A stretch of DNA of 64,000 bases from Bacillus sp. CH30_1T (GCF_008364765.1 NZ_VTUY01000007.1:134884-198883), one strand, 5' to 3'. Shown: positions 50,857 to 60,653, numbered from the stretch's first letter. The notes: generated by a model from the sequence alone, not told the origin. Numbers and translations: made by a program.

Positions 50857-51756
50857 CTAGCTTGTGGCAACCATCACATTAGAACCTACTAAATATCTTC
50901 TAAGCACCTTCAACTCTAATTCATCCACAAAGGAAAGCGTTTCATGAGCTACGTTATTCCAACGAGCTTCCTCTACCGAAACCGATAGTGGCACACCGCA
51001 GTGAATCTCGGCTAACTTTCTTGAAACATGAAGCATGTCCAGGTCGGCTTCTATCTTTTTCCGTTGAGATGGGGTTAACTCGTGCAGGTTATCGAGAATG
51101 CCTGAGATATCCTTATATTGTTGAATCAGCTTTAATGCCGTTTTCTCTCCGATCCCTTTTACCCCGGGATACCCATCACTTGTATCACCCATTAATGCTT
51201 TCACATCAATAAACTGCTGAGGAGTAATTCCTCTCTCTTCCACAAAAATCTCTTTCGTATAGGTTTGATAGTTACCAAAACCTTTTTTTAGGAGCATAAT
51301 GTCAATATTATCGTCCAAAAGCTGCAGGAGATCCTGGTCACCGCTCAGAACGGATACTTTGCGATCGGTTTGATGAATTTTGGCAAGAGTCCCAATACAA
51401 TCATCTGCTTCGTAACCAACTACACCCACATTCGAAAGATTGAAGCCTGATGCCACCTCTTTTGCAAGATCAAATTGAGGAATCAGTTCAACAGGTGGGG
51501 CATTTCGATTCGATTTATAGTCATTGAATACTTCATTTCGGAATGTCTGACTCCCCATATCCCAGCATACTATGATATGCGTCGGCTTTACATGATCCGC
51601 CGCCATTAGTAAATGCTTCATAAACCCCTGAACTCCATTAGTGGGAAGTCCTTTTGAGTTCATCATGAATTGACCCGTTACGGCTGTTGCAAAAAAAGAT
51701 CGAAATAATAGTGCCATACCATCTATAAGTAATAAATGCTCATTTTTATTATTCAA
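50857..51756 (-). CDS. ypcP: 5'-3' exonuclease domain protein YpcP
   Basis: 299 residues from a TTG at 51756, eight bases after GAGGAG. It is a stand-alone version of the DNA polymerase I 5' nuclease: LLLIDGMALLFRSFFA, CWDMGSQTFRNEVFNDYKSNR, VGYEADDCIGTLA (metal Asp cluster), VLSGDQDLLQLL (metal Asp), DVKALMGDTSDGYPGVKGIGEKTALKLI (metal Asp plus helix-hairpin-helix). Removes RNA primers and flaps. Confidence 0.94.
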   Translation of the reverse strand: MNNKNEHLLLIDGMALLFRSFFATAVTGQFMMNSKGLPTNGVQGFMKHLLMAADHVKPTHIIVCWDMGSQTFRNEVFNDYKSNRNAPPVELIPQFDLAKEVASGFNLSNVGVVGYEADDCIGTLAKIHQTDRKVSVLSGDQDLLQLLDDNIDIMLLKKGFGNYQTYTKEIFVEERGITPQQFIDVKALMGDTSDGYPGVKGIGEKTALKLIQQYKDISGILDNLHELTPSQRKKIEADLDMLHVSRKLAEIHCGVPLSVSVEEARWNNVAHETLSFVDELELKVLRRYLVGSNVMVATS

Positions 51757-51825
51757 TTCGTACACTCCTCATCGCTCATTCTCATTCTCATTTTCGTTCA
51801 CTTTATAAAGTATAACATATACGAA

Positions 51826-51872
51826 TAAATAGCTAATTGGAAAAGTGATGAACCTTTTCCAATTAGCTATTC
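51826..51872 (-). terminator. Terminator after the sulfurtransferase
   Basis: AATAGCTAATTGGAAAAG and CTTTTCCAATTAGCTATT, a perfect 18-bp stem with an 8-nt loop. Confidence 0.9.
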
Positions 51873-51876
51873 GCCT

Positions 51877-52707
51877 TTATTCCTTCTCTACCTTGTGATT
51901 CTCATAGGACACCCAATCACTGTAGCTTCCAACATAAAGTTTCACATGATTGAATCCTGCTTCCTTAAGAGCAAGGAAATTAGGAGTCGCTGTTACACCG
52001 GAACCGCAATAAACAATCACTGACTCATCTTTATTTAGATGAGCGAATCGATCATTCTGCTGTTCTCCTTGAATAAAATATCCATCATTCACTCCCTCGG
52101 TCCATGGAAAATTGGTGGCTCCTGGAATATGACCCGGTATGCGGTCTATCGGTTCTTCTTGTCCTAAGTATCGTTCTCTGCTGCGGGAATCGATTAAAGG
52201 AGTGTCTCTATCCCCATCTGCAATACTCCTCACCTCATCCAGAGAAGCCACAATCGACTCATTAAAGCTTGGACGATAGCTTTTTGAAGGGTACACAGGT
52301 ACGGTCGATTCTGTTTTCCATCCAGCCTTTTTCCAAGCTGCAAATCCACCATTTAAGATATATACCTTCTCATGTCCGATGTAATGGAACAACCACCAGC
52401 ATCGGCCAGCGAAGGCACCTTCCTTTTCATCATAAATGACAACCGTTGTATCATTATCAATACCGACATCCTCAACCTTGCGCAAAAAGTTCTTCATGTT
52501 TGGAAGGGGATGGCGCCCCCCATGCTTTTTCACATATCCTGATAAATCCTTTTCCAAATCGAAAAATACGGCTCCTGGAATATGACTCTCTTTGTACCGC
52601 TCCCGCCCTTCTGCCGGGTTTCCCAGAGAAAAGCGACAATCAATGATTCTTAGATTCTCATCATGAATATGCCCTCTTAGCCAATCCGTATCGATAATTG
52701 TCTTCAT
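51877..52707 (-). CDS. Sulfurtransferase, 3-mercaptopyruvate type (two rhodanese domains)
   Basis: 276 residues: an inactive N-terminal rhodanese domain (RIIDCRFSLGNPAEGRERYKESHIPGAVFFDLEKDLSG) and an active C-terminal one with CGSGVTATPNFLALKEAGF (catalytic Cys near residue 235). CGSGVT is the mercaptopyruvate-sulfurtransferase loop, while thiosulfate enzymes have CRxGVT. The start overlaps the Cys-rich small gene upstream as ATGA. Confidence 0.92.
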   Translation of the reverse strand: MKTIIDTDWLRGHIHDENLRIIDCRFSLGNPAEGRERYKESHIPGAVFFDLEKDLSGYVKKHGGRHPLPNMKNFLRKVEDVGIDNDTTVVIYDEKEGAFAGRCWWLFHYIGHEKVYILNGGFAAWKKAGWKTESTVPVYPSKSYRPSFNESIVASLDEVRSIADGDRDTPLIDSRSRERYLGQEEPIDRIPGHIPGATNFPWTEGVNDGYFIQGEQQNDRFAHLNKDESVIVYCGSGVTATPNFLALKEAGFNHVKLYVGSYSDWVSYENHKVEKE

Positions 52708-52886
52708 GATATTATCCCCCTCTTCTTCATTAATGTCAGTACTTCCTCCTTAGGTTCCCAGCAAGAAAATTGATAAGTGGTTTTGGTTTCATAGCCCAGT
52801 CGGGAACAGAAATAGGAGGTCTTCTGATTAGCCTTGACTCCCTGAATGTGAATACATGTAGCACAGCAATGATAAGGATTCGCCAT
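52704..52886 (-). CDS. Cys-rich 60-aa protein coupled to the sulfurtransferase
   Basis: 60 residues with GGAGGAGGG directly before the ATG. Cysteines at about positions 7, 8, 11, 27 and 42 (YHCCATCIHIQGV, YFCSRLGY, FSCWEP) could form a metal or persulfide site. It overlaps the sulfurtransferase start as ATGA, so the two proteins are made together. It could accept sulfur or be a zinc ribbon; neither is shown. Family not recognised. Confidence 0.75.
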   Translation of the reverse strand: MANPYHCCATCIHIQGVKANQKTSYFCSRLGYETKTTYQFSCWEPKEEVLTLMKKRGIIS

Positions 52887-52906
52887 GACCCTCCTCCTTC
52901 TTTTCT

Positions 52907-55900
52907 TTAAGCTTGAATCTGTCCAAGTTGCCCCAAATCATACTTTAGCTTGTTCAGATCCTGAACAGTCTCTAATGCATCTATATTTGAATTGATCTGC
53001 TCCATCACTTGAATCAACATTTCTTCTTTAAGCGTGTCAAACTCTCTGTTTAAATACGAAACTCCCCAATCTTCCAGCCGTTCCTGCTCCTGTTCTAAAT
53101 AGTGATCTGCAGGCACTTGAAGTAATGCTTCCAATTTTTCCTGAACAATCTTTTTTCCGCCTTGTTCAAAGAAATGCTTTGGATTCTTAAATGAAGAAAA
53201 GGCTTCTTCGAATACTCGCAGCTCTGTTTGTTTAAATGCATTCTCAAATTCAATGGTGCTTTCGTTTTTGTAGTCCTGAGGAGATAATACCAGTTCTTTC
53301 TCCACCTGTTGAATCACTTCTTCAAGCACCAGCCACTGCTCGCTCAGTATTTTCTGAATGAACTGCTGAATGCGAAGAGAAGTGGCTCTCATTTCCTGTG
53401 CCAGATCAAATCCGACACTTGCAAGAAATTCCTTCAATCCTTCCTTTATCGCTTGGGATTGGTTGGAGTATTGCAGAAACAATCCTGAATGGAAGGCTTC
53501 CTTATAAAAATCGGATACCCGGAAAAATACCCTTTGCTTCACATAATAAACAAGTTCCTTCGATTCTTGATGCATTTCGACCTCAAGTGGGTGGACGGAT
53601 TTGGTATCGATAAGTGAGCGAACCTCAACCTTTGCATCATTCAGCTCCTGTTTGCGTACTTCCTTATATGCTTTATCACTTGAAGCCGTATGAATATATT
53701 GTTTAAATCGTTGCAGGCCTCTATCCCATTCACTGAGAGCGGACTCAATACTCATGCTCACTAATTCATTCTGTATAAATGTTTTGAATTCCTTCTTAAA
53801 TAAATCCATTCCTGACTTTTCAGAATCTGATTCTCTAAGAGCCTGTAGAGAAGATACTCCAAAGATCCTTGGAAAACGGATTCCATATTGAATCAGCTGC
53901 GTCTCCACATAGTCGATCACTTCATTTTTTTCTTCCTCGTCGCTTGCAAGATCGATGGCATTGACGACAAAAAACATTTTATCTAATTCAAACGTGTCCT
54001 TCACCCGGCCCAATTGAATGAGGAATTCACGGTCTGCCTTGGCAAATGCATGGTTGTAATAGGTCACAAATAGTATCGCATCGGCATTTTTGATATATTC
54101 AAATGCTACTCCCGTATGACGTGCGTTAATTGAATCTGCTCCTGGTGTATCGACGAGTGTGATTCCCTGCCTTGTAATATCACAATCGTAATAGAGATCG
54201 ATCGATTCCACAAAACAAGCTTGAGATTCATCCGCTACAAAACCTCTATACTCTTCAAGATTGGCCTTTTTTCTCAGTCCAAGACTTTCTTTAAAGGCAG
54301 AATATCCATTATAAAAAGCCTGCAGGAATGAGAGGTGTACATTTTCCTTACCGCTGCCTTCACTCGTTAAAGCAGGGACAACCTCAATGGCTTCATCCAG
54401 TGTTGAAACACTGCGATTGAAATAGGATAGGGAATGGACAATGTCTTGGAATAGTTGGTCGTACGTCTTGATTTGGACGTGAGCTGTCTCATGCTCACCG
54501 ACTTCTGATACGGGATTGATTCGATTGATGGAGGCCGTTGTCGGATTCGGACTCACCGGGAGTATTTTCTTCCCTAATAGTGCATTGGCAAATGATGATT
54601 TCCCCGCACTAAACGCACCGAATAATGCGATGGTAAAGGATTGATTGGACAATCGCTCTTTCTTTCCTTCCAATAAATCAGCCGTCTTTCCAAAACCTTT
54701 GTATCTCCTGAATACGCTGGTCATCGTTTCTAAACGTTCGATAACCTCTTCAATAGAAGCTTGTTGGTCTTGGTGTGGCTTTGGCGAAATCTCTTCCCTT
54801 GTTCGAATTGTTTTCTCTTTCTGAGCAGTCTCCATGTTAGGAGCAGTAATATAATCTTCCGCTGTTGCTTTCCATTTCTCTATCCATTGTTTGATCACAA
54901 GATCAGCTTGTCTTTGATCGACCTTAACACTCATTAACTTTCCAAGTTGAGCGACCTTCTCTTCATGCAATGTGTTCCATTGATAGATGAATGCTGTTTT
55001 CTTTTGGAGTTCCTTAAGGTCTTCCTCTAAAGCTGAATTCTCTTCTGAAGATGCGCATTCAATTTCATTCAAAGTATCTTCAATCAAATCATTTGTATAG
55101 GCCCTGGCTTTCCTCTTTAACTCCTCAGAAAGATCATCACAGTATTGGAGAACGTAATCACTCGTTATTCCTGCACCAGGTTTGATCATATCGATGAGGA
55201 AATGTTCATCCACTTCAAGAGATAATTGATCCCACTTCAAGCGTTGGTCTGATGAAGGAATGTATTCTTTCACCATGGTTTTTCCCAATGTCTTCAGATG
55301 CCATTCTAATTGAGACTCGATCCGTGTATTTATATCTTCTTTAAACTTCTGGATCCTGACAGCTCTCTCGTCTTCTGTTTTTTGTTTTGAAAATAAAAAT
55401 CCTACTTTAAAGTCTGATTGTGTGCTTTCCAGAAAATCTTTCGCTAATTCTCTCGTTTCAAACGGCATTAAATACGCATTTTTAAGGATTTCCCTTCTTT
55501 CTTCCTCAAAATGCTCTTTTATCGCTTTTACGTTCCCTCTGGCTAATGTTTCAATCAAGCTTTTCTCAGTCTGAAGAAGGGAGTCTTTGTCATTCCATTC
55601 TTCAGGTGTCAGGATGTTTCTTCCTTTTTCCTCGATTTTCCCGAGCTCTTCCTCATACCACTTTTCATGCTCAGACCTCAATTGGGAGATGGCCGATTCT
55701 GCAGAAGCTTCAATCAGTTCACTTTTCTTCTTCACCTGCTCTTCAATCAATGATTCTAATTTTTCAAGATCATTATGAGGATGATGTGGAGCTTTTAAAC
55801 TTGTAAAAAACATCCCATTGGGTACAACACCCCAAGATGCAAAGGAGTTCTCTACACTTTCTTTAAAGTCGCTGAATGACAATTCTTCTTCCTGATGCTT

Positions 55901-56524
55901 ATCAATCTGATTTACAATAAGATACAGCTTGACTCCGTGTCGGATCATTTCCTTTGTGAACTCGAAGTTCACCTGAGATTGAACATGGTTATAATCCATC
56001 ACATAAAAGACGGCGTCGGCGAGATGGATGGCCGATTCCGTTGACAGTCTGTGGGCATCATCCGTACTGTCTACTCCCGGTGTATCTAAAATAGATACAC
56101 CCTCAGGCATCTCACTTTTGCTACGACCTATTTCAACAGAGTATACTTCCTCACCGTTTTTGCAGAAGTCCTTAATGGTGGCAAACTCATACGGTGCCTG
56201 AAAGTATAGGTTCTGGGAATGATGATAGTGAATTTTCGCGAAATCCGTTGGTGAATGGTGCACTTTTACTAAATTTGCACTGGTAGGGATTGGACTAGAC
56301 GGGAGGATTTCTTCTCCCATTAAGTGATTGATCATCGTTGACTTCCCTGCAGAGAAATGGCCGCAAAAGGCTAGAATCAATTCATGGTTGTGTAATTTCT
56401 CCGCTAATCTTTCTACCTTTGCAGCCCGCTCGTCGTCTCCGGATTGAAGGAACCGATCGTGGTAGGCTGTAAGTTGTTGCAATGTATTATGTAATTGTGT
56501 ACTTTTATGCTTTATCTGACTCAT
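52907..56524 (-). CDS. dynA: DynA: fused tandem dynamin-like GTPase
   Basis: 1205 residues, two dynamin-like modules in one chain. The first has P-loop GHFSAGKST (55-63), DTPGVDSTDDAHR and NQIDKH. The second has GAFSAGKSS (near 636-644), DTPGADSINARHTG and NAIDLAS. Each is followed by long coiled-coil stalk helices. B. subtilis DynA (YpbR, about 1190 residues) tethers and fuses membranes and protects them from phage and pore damage. It is located before ypbQ as in B. subtilis. Confidence 0.96.
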   Translation of the reverse strand: MSQIKHKSTQLHNTLQQLTAYHDRFLQSGDDERAAKVERLAEKLHNHELILAFCGHFSAGKSTMINHLMGEEILPSSPIPTSANLVKVHHSPTDFAKIHYHHSQNLYFQAPYEFATIKDFCKNGEEVYSVEIGRSKSEMPEGVSILDTPGVDSTDDAHRLSTESAIHLADAVFYVMDYNHVQSQVNFEFTKEMIRHGVKLYLIVNQIDKHQEEELSFSDFKESVENSFASWGVVPNGMFFTSLKAPHHPHNDLEKLESLIEEQVKKKSELIEASAESAISQLRSEHEKWYEEELGKIEEKGRNILTPEEWNDKDSLLQTEKSLIETLARGNVKAIKEHFEEERREILKNAYLMPFETRELAKDFLESTQSDFKVGFLFSKQKTEDERAVRIQKFKEDINTRIESQLEWHLKTLGKTMVKEYIPSSDQRLKWDQLSLEVDEHFLIDMIKPGAGITSDYVLQYCDDLSEELKRKARAYTNDLIEDTLNEIECASSEENSALEEDLKELQKKTAFIYQWNTLHEEKVAQLGKLMSVKVDQRQADLVIKQWIEKWKATAEDYITAPNMETAQKEKTIRTREEISPKPHQDQQASIEEVIERLETMTSVFRRYKGFGKTADLLEGKKERLSNQSFTIALFGAFSAGKSSFANALLGKKILPVSPNPTTASINRINPVSEVGEHETAHVQIKTYDQLFQDIVHSLSYFNRSVSTLDEAIEVVPALTSEGSGKENVHLSFLQAFYNGYSAFKESLGLRKKANLEEYRGFVADESQACFVESIDLYYDCDITRQGITLVDTPGADSINARHTGVAFEYIKNADAILFVTYYNHAFAKADREFLIQLGRVKDTFELDKMFFVVNAIDLASDEEEKNEVIDYVETQLIQYGIRFPRIFGVSSLQALRESDSEKSGMDLFKKEFKTFIQNELVSMSIESALSEWDRGLQRFKQYIHTASSDKAYKEVRKQELNDAKVEVRSLIDTKSVHPLEVEMHQESKELVYYVKQRVFFRVSDFYKEAFHSGLFLQYSNQSQAIKEGLKEFLASVGFDLAQEMRATSLRIQQFIQKILSEQWLVLEEVIQQVEKELVLSPQDYKNESTIEFENAFKQTELRVFEEAFSSFKNPKHFFEQGGKKIVQEKLEALLQVPADHYLEQEQERLEDWGVSYLNREFDTLKEEMLIQVMEQINSNIDALETVQDLNKLKYDLGQLGQIQA

Positions 56525-56668
56525 TGTAATAGTTCCTTTCTGTTTTCAGAAAAATGGTAACGGTTTTATTTTATCGTATTTGTCTCATTTTCTCTATGAA
56601 ATCATATCAAGCAAAGGAAATAATGATAACGGTATCAGTATATGCAGATGTTTTATTGAGTGAAAAAA

Positions 56669-56698
56669 CAAAAAAGCCCTCTTCCGGAGAAGAAGGCT
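56669..56698 (-). terminator. Terminator after the 56705 small gene
   Basis: AGCCTTCTTC and GAAGAGGGCT with TTTTTTG on the minus strand. Confidence 0.82.
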
Positions 56699-56704
56699 AT
56701 GTAT

Positions 56705-56875
56705 CTATTGAGTTGTTTCGGTTGCAATCAGGTTTGAATGAACAAAAGTTTTTGAGTTTTTCTGGTATGAAGATATTTTCTTTTTTTGTGTTGAATCCTT
56801 CATCACATTTGATAAAACATACTTCATCATGAAGCCATACATTATTACAGTAAATACGATCAGAAACCACACCAT
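56705..56875 (-). CDS. Small single-pass membrane protein, 56 aa
   Basis: 56 residues from the ATG at 56875, six bases after GGTGGAG. Residues 2-24 (VWFLIVFTVIMYGFMMKYVLS) are a transmembrane helix, followed by a Lys/Ser/Thr-rich cytosolic tail. It has its own terminator. Family not recognised. Confidence 0.65.
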   Translation of the reverse strand: MVWFLIVFTVIMYGFMMKYVLSNVMKDSTQKKKISSYQKNSKTFVHSNLIATETTQ

Positions 56876-56970
56876 ATTTGTCTCCACCCTTTTGTTATTT
56901 TATAAATGAGAATAATTTTCATCTTCAATTAGAATCTTATCAAAAACGATAATCATTTTCAATAAGAAAT

Positions 56971-57537
56971 TTATTTTTCTTTTTTGAATAGGGGAATCCA
57001 ACCTTTAGTATGAAGGTGAATCCTTTCGTAATCGGTTTCAATTCGGAGGGCATTTTCCTCCAATGGGATCCGGATAGAGAGAATGAATTGATTCAATAGT
57101 GCAAAGATAAAAAGTGTCCAATAAGCATTAAAGAGCAATGGCACAACTAAGAATTCCAATGTAACGATAAAATAATTAGGATGTTTCAAAAATTTATAAG
57201 GACCTTTCGCGACCACTTCAGCGTTCGGAAGCACAATGATCTTCGTATTCCAATACTTCCCGAGGGAAGAAATCACCCATATTCTTCCCAGCTGAGTTAG
57301 GATAAAACCAGTCAACAGGAGAGGCCAATAGGCATTAACTCCTTTATGATAGATCCCTCCTTCTATTAGTAAAGAAACAAAAAACGCTATATGGATGGCG
57401 ACCATCATTTTATAATGGGACTGCCCATATTCTTTAGCTCCCAGTTCCTTCATCCACTTTTCATTTGACTTGGCAATGAATAGCTCCACAAGTCTCTGAA
57501 TCATCAGTACGAAAAAAAACAGAATGAAATAGAGCAT
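56971..57537 (-). CDS. ypbQ: Isoprenylcysteine methyltransferase-family protein YpbQ (BpsB)
   Basis: 188 residues from the ATG at 57537 (57540 is an alternative; GAGGTGG lies just upstream). About four or five helices with the ICMT signature KYWNTKIIVLPNAEVVAKGPYKFLKHPNYFIVTLEFLVVPLLFNAYW. In B. subtilis BpsB O-methylates alkylpyrones made by the polyketide synthase BpsA. Here bpsA is frameshifted directly upstream, so YpbQ may have lost its substrate. Confidence 0.9.
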   Translation of the reverse strand: MLYFILFFFVLMIQRLVELFIAKSNEKWMKELGAKEYGQSHYKMMVAIHIAFFVSLLIEGGIYHKGVNAYWPLLLTGFILTQLGRIWVISSLGKYWNTKIIVLPNAEVVAKGPYKFLKHPNYFIVTLEFLVVPLLFNAYWTLFIFALLNQFILSIRIPLEENALRIETDYERIHLHTKGWIPLFKKEK

Positions 57538-58606
57538 CATTCCCACCTCATCAAAAGCAGTTCTGAACTAAACCCTGGTCCTAAAGCGGTACCCAAGCCT
57601 ATATCTCCACGCTCACAGCCTTTATTCATATATTCCTTCAGCACATACAAGATGGTTACAGATGACATATTCCCATATTCCTTCAACACCTTCATAGATT
57701 CAGAGGTCATACTTTCATCCATCCCTAAAGCTTCCTGGTAGGCTTCAATTACTTTCCTGCCGCCGGGATGAGCTACAAAATGTTTAATGTCTTCAAGCTT
57801 AATACCATTAACGTTGATGAACCCCTCCACATTTGGACGTAGCCAGTTCCTTACAAGGGTTGGTATATCCTTTGAAAACACCACATACAGTCCATTATTC
57901 TTTACTTCCCACCCCATCACATCAAGGGAATCCCGGAGCAGTGTCGACTGAGTGGCAAATATGGTTGGCAGAGGATGCGAAATGTCTTTAAGCACTGGAC
58001 TATCATCACCACATATAACGGCACAAGCCACCCCATCCGCAAATAAAGAGGTACCAATCAGATTGCTCTTTGACCGATCTCCATGCTGAAAGGTGAGAGA
58101 ACAAAGTTCAATGGAAAGGACGAGAACATTCGCTATAGGAAATGCTAAACAGTACTCATAAGCACGTGACAATCCACTCGCTCCACCTGCACACCCCAAT
58201 CCCCAAATTGGTATTCGTTTTACATGAGGTGAGAATGGTAGATGATTTATAATTCTCGCTCGAGACTAGGTGTCGCTATCCCTGAGGTTGATATCGTAAT
58301 GATCGCATCAATATCTTCTAATGTAAGTTGATGTCGGGATAAGCTCTTCTTAACAACTTTGCTGCCTAATTCAACTGCATGATGAATGAATTCATCATTC
58401 TTTTCTTGAAAGGTATGCTCCTCGGAGAACCAGTCGATATCTTTTACGAAATAACGGCTGTCTATTTCACCATTTTCGAACACGGAGAGAAGACGTCCGA
58501 TATCTTTGAAATTTTTTGAAAACAACTTTTTCGCAAATTCCGCCGCTTCTTTTTGCGTGATTTTCACAGGGGGAATCTCGGTTTCGACTGAGAGAATTTT
58601 GGGCAT
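57537..58606 (-). pseudogene. bpsA: Type III polyketide synthase BpsA, broken by a one-base frameshift
   Basis: Start at 58606 (MPKILSVETEIPP, AAGGAG ten bases upstream). The first frame runs to SGIATPSLEREL and hits TAA at 58247-58249. The other frame then continues INHLPFSPHVKRIPIWGLGCAGGASG to the normal end at 57537. Reading both gives a full-length BpsA/chalcone-synthase-like chain of about 357 residues with Cys (GLGCAGG), His (VAHPGG) and Asn (YGNMSS) all intact. A single missing base near 58247 explains the break. The site is not a long homopolymer. Sequencing error remains possible. Confidence 0.88.
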
Positions 58607-58808
58607 AATCAAATCACTCCTTACACTTCCATGTAAGGATAGCTTTTCCATTCACTCACAAATCATGTATTGGATTCCTCTTCTCTTACCAAAGGAGCGA
58701 TTAAAATCATCCAAAAGGTTCATTATTATGAAAATAATACTAAATTACACACCTTTAGTACCGGGTATTATGGTATGATTACAGTGACAAAATAGCGGAG
58801 GATACGAC

Positions 58809-59258
58809 ATGATTTTAACGAGAAGTGTAACAGATATTTTAAATAGTTCAATTGAAGCCATTAAAGGGGTGATCCCCTTATACATTGACGTTTTACAGCC
58901 CTCGTTATTGACTGAGCCCTTTAGTCAGCACAAAATCGGTGTACTCATTGGAATTACCGGGGATGTAAGGGGCCGAATGATTATAGATGGTGAAGAAGAG
59001 TGCTTTCAATCCCTTGGGGCTTCAATGTTCGGTATGCCATTAGAAGGAGAAATGCTTGAATCTTTTGCAGGTGAATTAGGAAATATGATTGCAGGCAACC
59101 TTGCTACTCTATTAGCTCAAGCCGGCCATACCCTGGACATCACTCCCCCTACCGTCATTGTTGGTCAATCAAAAATGTACGGGTTCGAAAAAGCCCTAAA
59201 GCTGCCCATAGTCATTGAGAAAGTGGGACATTTCTTAGTAATTCTAATGATTGAATAA
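58809..59258 (+). CDS. CheX-like chemotaxis phosphatase
   Basis: 149 residues, with GGAGG before the ATG. The N-terminal region ITGDVRGRMIIDG and the helix ESFAGELGNMIAGNLATLLAQAG, with the conserved Glu-x-x-Asn active pair, match CheC/CheX-type CheY-P phosphatases. It is alone, far from flagellar genes; with the orphan receptor at 13541 it implies a chemotaxis system elsewhere. Confidence 0.88.
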   Translation: MILTRSVTDILNSSIEAIKGVIPLYIDVLQPSLLTEPFSQHKIGVLIGITGDVRGRMIIDGEEECFQSLGASMFGMPLEGEMLESFAGELGNMIAGNLATLLAQAGHTLDITPPTVIVGQSKMYGFEKALKLPIVIEKVGHFLVILMIE

Positions 59259-59274
59259 TTACCCTGAAATAGAT

Positions 59275-59312
59275 AAAAGGCTACCCTCAAGTATATTGGT
59301 TAGCCTTTTAGT
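59275..59312. terminator. Bidirectional terminator between cheX-like and SDR genes
   Basis: AAAAGGCTA and TAGCCTTTT with an additional CC/GG pairing. Confidence 0.75.
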
Positions 59313-59314
59313 GT

Positions 59315-60091
59315 TTAGAAACCTTGAATCGTCATGCCGCCATCTACAAAAATGGTTTGACCGGTAACATAATTCGAAGCATCCGAGGATAAGAAAACAG
59401 CCGGTCCCACAAGTTCTTCCAGTTCACCGATTCTTTTTAAAGGTGTTACGGCCAAAATATCGTTTACATATTCTTCATTTTGCAATAATTCTGCCGTTAA
59501 TGGTGTTTTAAAATACCAAGGCCCGATACTATTCACATTGATATTGTATTTTCCCCATTCCATGGCTAAAACCTTCGTCATTTGAATCATGGCCGCTTTC
59601 GTCGAAGCGTACACAACCCCCGTACGTAAGGCAACATGACCAGCAACAGACGCTATGTTAATGATTTTCCCCTGTTTCTTTTCCTTCATATGTTTACCTG
59701 TTTCCTGACTCATCATAAAAGCAGATTTTAAATTTGTATCCATGATGGTTTGCCACTCTTGATCCGTAACCTCAAGGGCAGTAGAACGGATATTCATTCC
59801 TGCGTTATTAATCAAAATATCAATGGAACGTTTTTGATCTTCTATGAAAGCAATCGCTTTTCGAATTTCCTCCCTTGATGTTATATCTGTAGGGATGATA
59901 TACGCCTTTCTACCCAGCTTTTCTATTTCACTTGCCACACCTTCTAAATCATTCCGCGTTCTAGATAGCAGGACAACATCCGCTCCTGCTTCTGCTAAGC
60001 CAATACTGAGAGCTCGTCCAATTCCACGGCCTGCCCCGGTGACCACTGCCAATTTATCGTTTAATGAAAATGAAGGTAGATACATCTTCAC
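59315..60091 (-). CDS. Short-chain dehydrogenase/reductase
   Basis: 258 residues from a GTG at 60091, six bases after GAGGTGG (an ATG at 60085 is also possible). Classical SDR: TGAGRGIGRAL (cofactor loop), NNAGMN, IASVAGHVALRTGVVYASTKAAM (Ser-Tyr-Lys) and the C-terminal SNYVTGQTIFVDGGMTIQGF. Closest in feel to gluconate 5-dehydrogenase or 3-oxoacyl reductase types. Substrate unknown. Confidence 0.9.
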   Translation of the reverse strand: MKMYLPSFSLNDKLAVVTGAGRGIGRALSIGLAEAGADVVLLSRTRNDLEGVASEIEKLGRKAYIIPTDITSREEIRKAIAFIEDQKRSIDILINNAGMNIRSTALEVTDQEWQTIMDTNLKSAFMMSQETGKHMKEKKQGKIINIASVAGHVALRTGVVYASTKAAMIQMTKVLAMEWGKYNINVNSIGPWYFKTPLTAELLQNEEYVNDILAVTPLKRIGELEELVGPAVFLSSDASNYVTGQTIFVDGGMTIQGF

Positions 60092-60158
60092 ACCACACCA
60101 CCTCACCAATTATTTGAATCTTCTATATATTAACACAGTCCCTTTTATCGATAAAACT

Positions 60159-60293
60159 TTAACCGTTTTTCTTATTTCCTTGTCCATTTTGAACATGAAT
60201 ATTGATTTTCCCCTCGACATCGATGTGACATTGAGGACAAACCGTTTTCTCAGAATATATCTGGCAGCACTGTTTACAATAATATTTTTCCAT
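60159..60293 (-). CDS. Small zinc-ribbon protein, 44 aa
   Basis: 44 residues with GGGAGG seven bases before the ATG at 60293. Two Cys pairs, CKQCCQ (near 6-10) and CPQCH (19-23), make a treble zinc ribbon, followed by VEGKINIHVQNGQGNKKNG. It lies between the SDR and the oxidase genes, oriented away from the latter. Family not recognised. Confidence 0.7.
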   Translation of the reverse strand: MEKYYCKQCCQIYSEKTVCPQCHIDVEGKINIHVQNGQGNKKNG

Positions 60294-60503
60294 CGGATAG
60301 CCTCCCATAAATTGCTCACTCATACACTCTATGCACATTTTTGACAGATGTGAACCCTTTGAAAGACCTACCCCTTCCTGACTTCACATTTATTTCACAA
60401 TATTTCAAGTAACCTGTGACATTTATCACAGATTCATAGGGGTTACACCTTTATGATGGTGATAACAAAATCAATCATCCAATGAATGGAAGGAATGAGA
60501 TAT

Positions 60504-60653
60504 ATGCCGAAACCGGAATTTCATCAAAAAACAGAGGTTAAGGTCGAAGAGTCTACTTCTTTAAAAGGCACTTTTACTTCGGTCCTGTTTTTAGGCGGAT
60601 TTTTAGTGCTTACATGGCTAGGGGTATTCATCCAATTTTTAAATCGTTTTTAA
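60504..60653 (+). CDS. Cytochrome ba3 oxidase subunit IIa
   Basis: 49 residues, with AAGGAATGAG upstream. One transmembrane helix (about 23-46, GTFTSVLFLGGFLVLTWLGVFIQF) is followed by NRF. This is the size and pattern of the small subunit IIa of B-type (ba3) oxidases, and it is directly upstream of subunits II and I. Confidence 0.85.
   Translation: MPKPEFHQKTEVKVEESTSLKGTFTSVLFLGGFLVLTWLGVFIQFLNRF

Noticed and set aside
52907..56524. Phage-defence island around dynA
   Set aside because: DynA is a core Bacillus gene in its usual neighbourhood; no other defence genes are near.
58190..58262. Programmed frameshift in bpsA
   Set aside because: No slippery heptamer or following pseudoknot was seen; a simple mutation or sequence error is more likely.
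58200..58651. Two separate genes at the bpsA locus
   Set aside because: The two frames join seamlessly into one polyketide synthase; the downstream piece has only an internal TTG.
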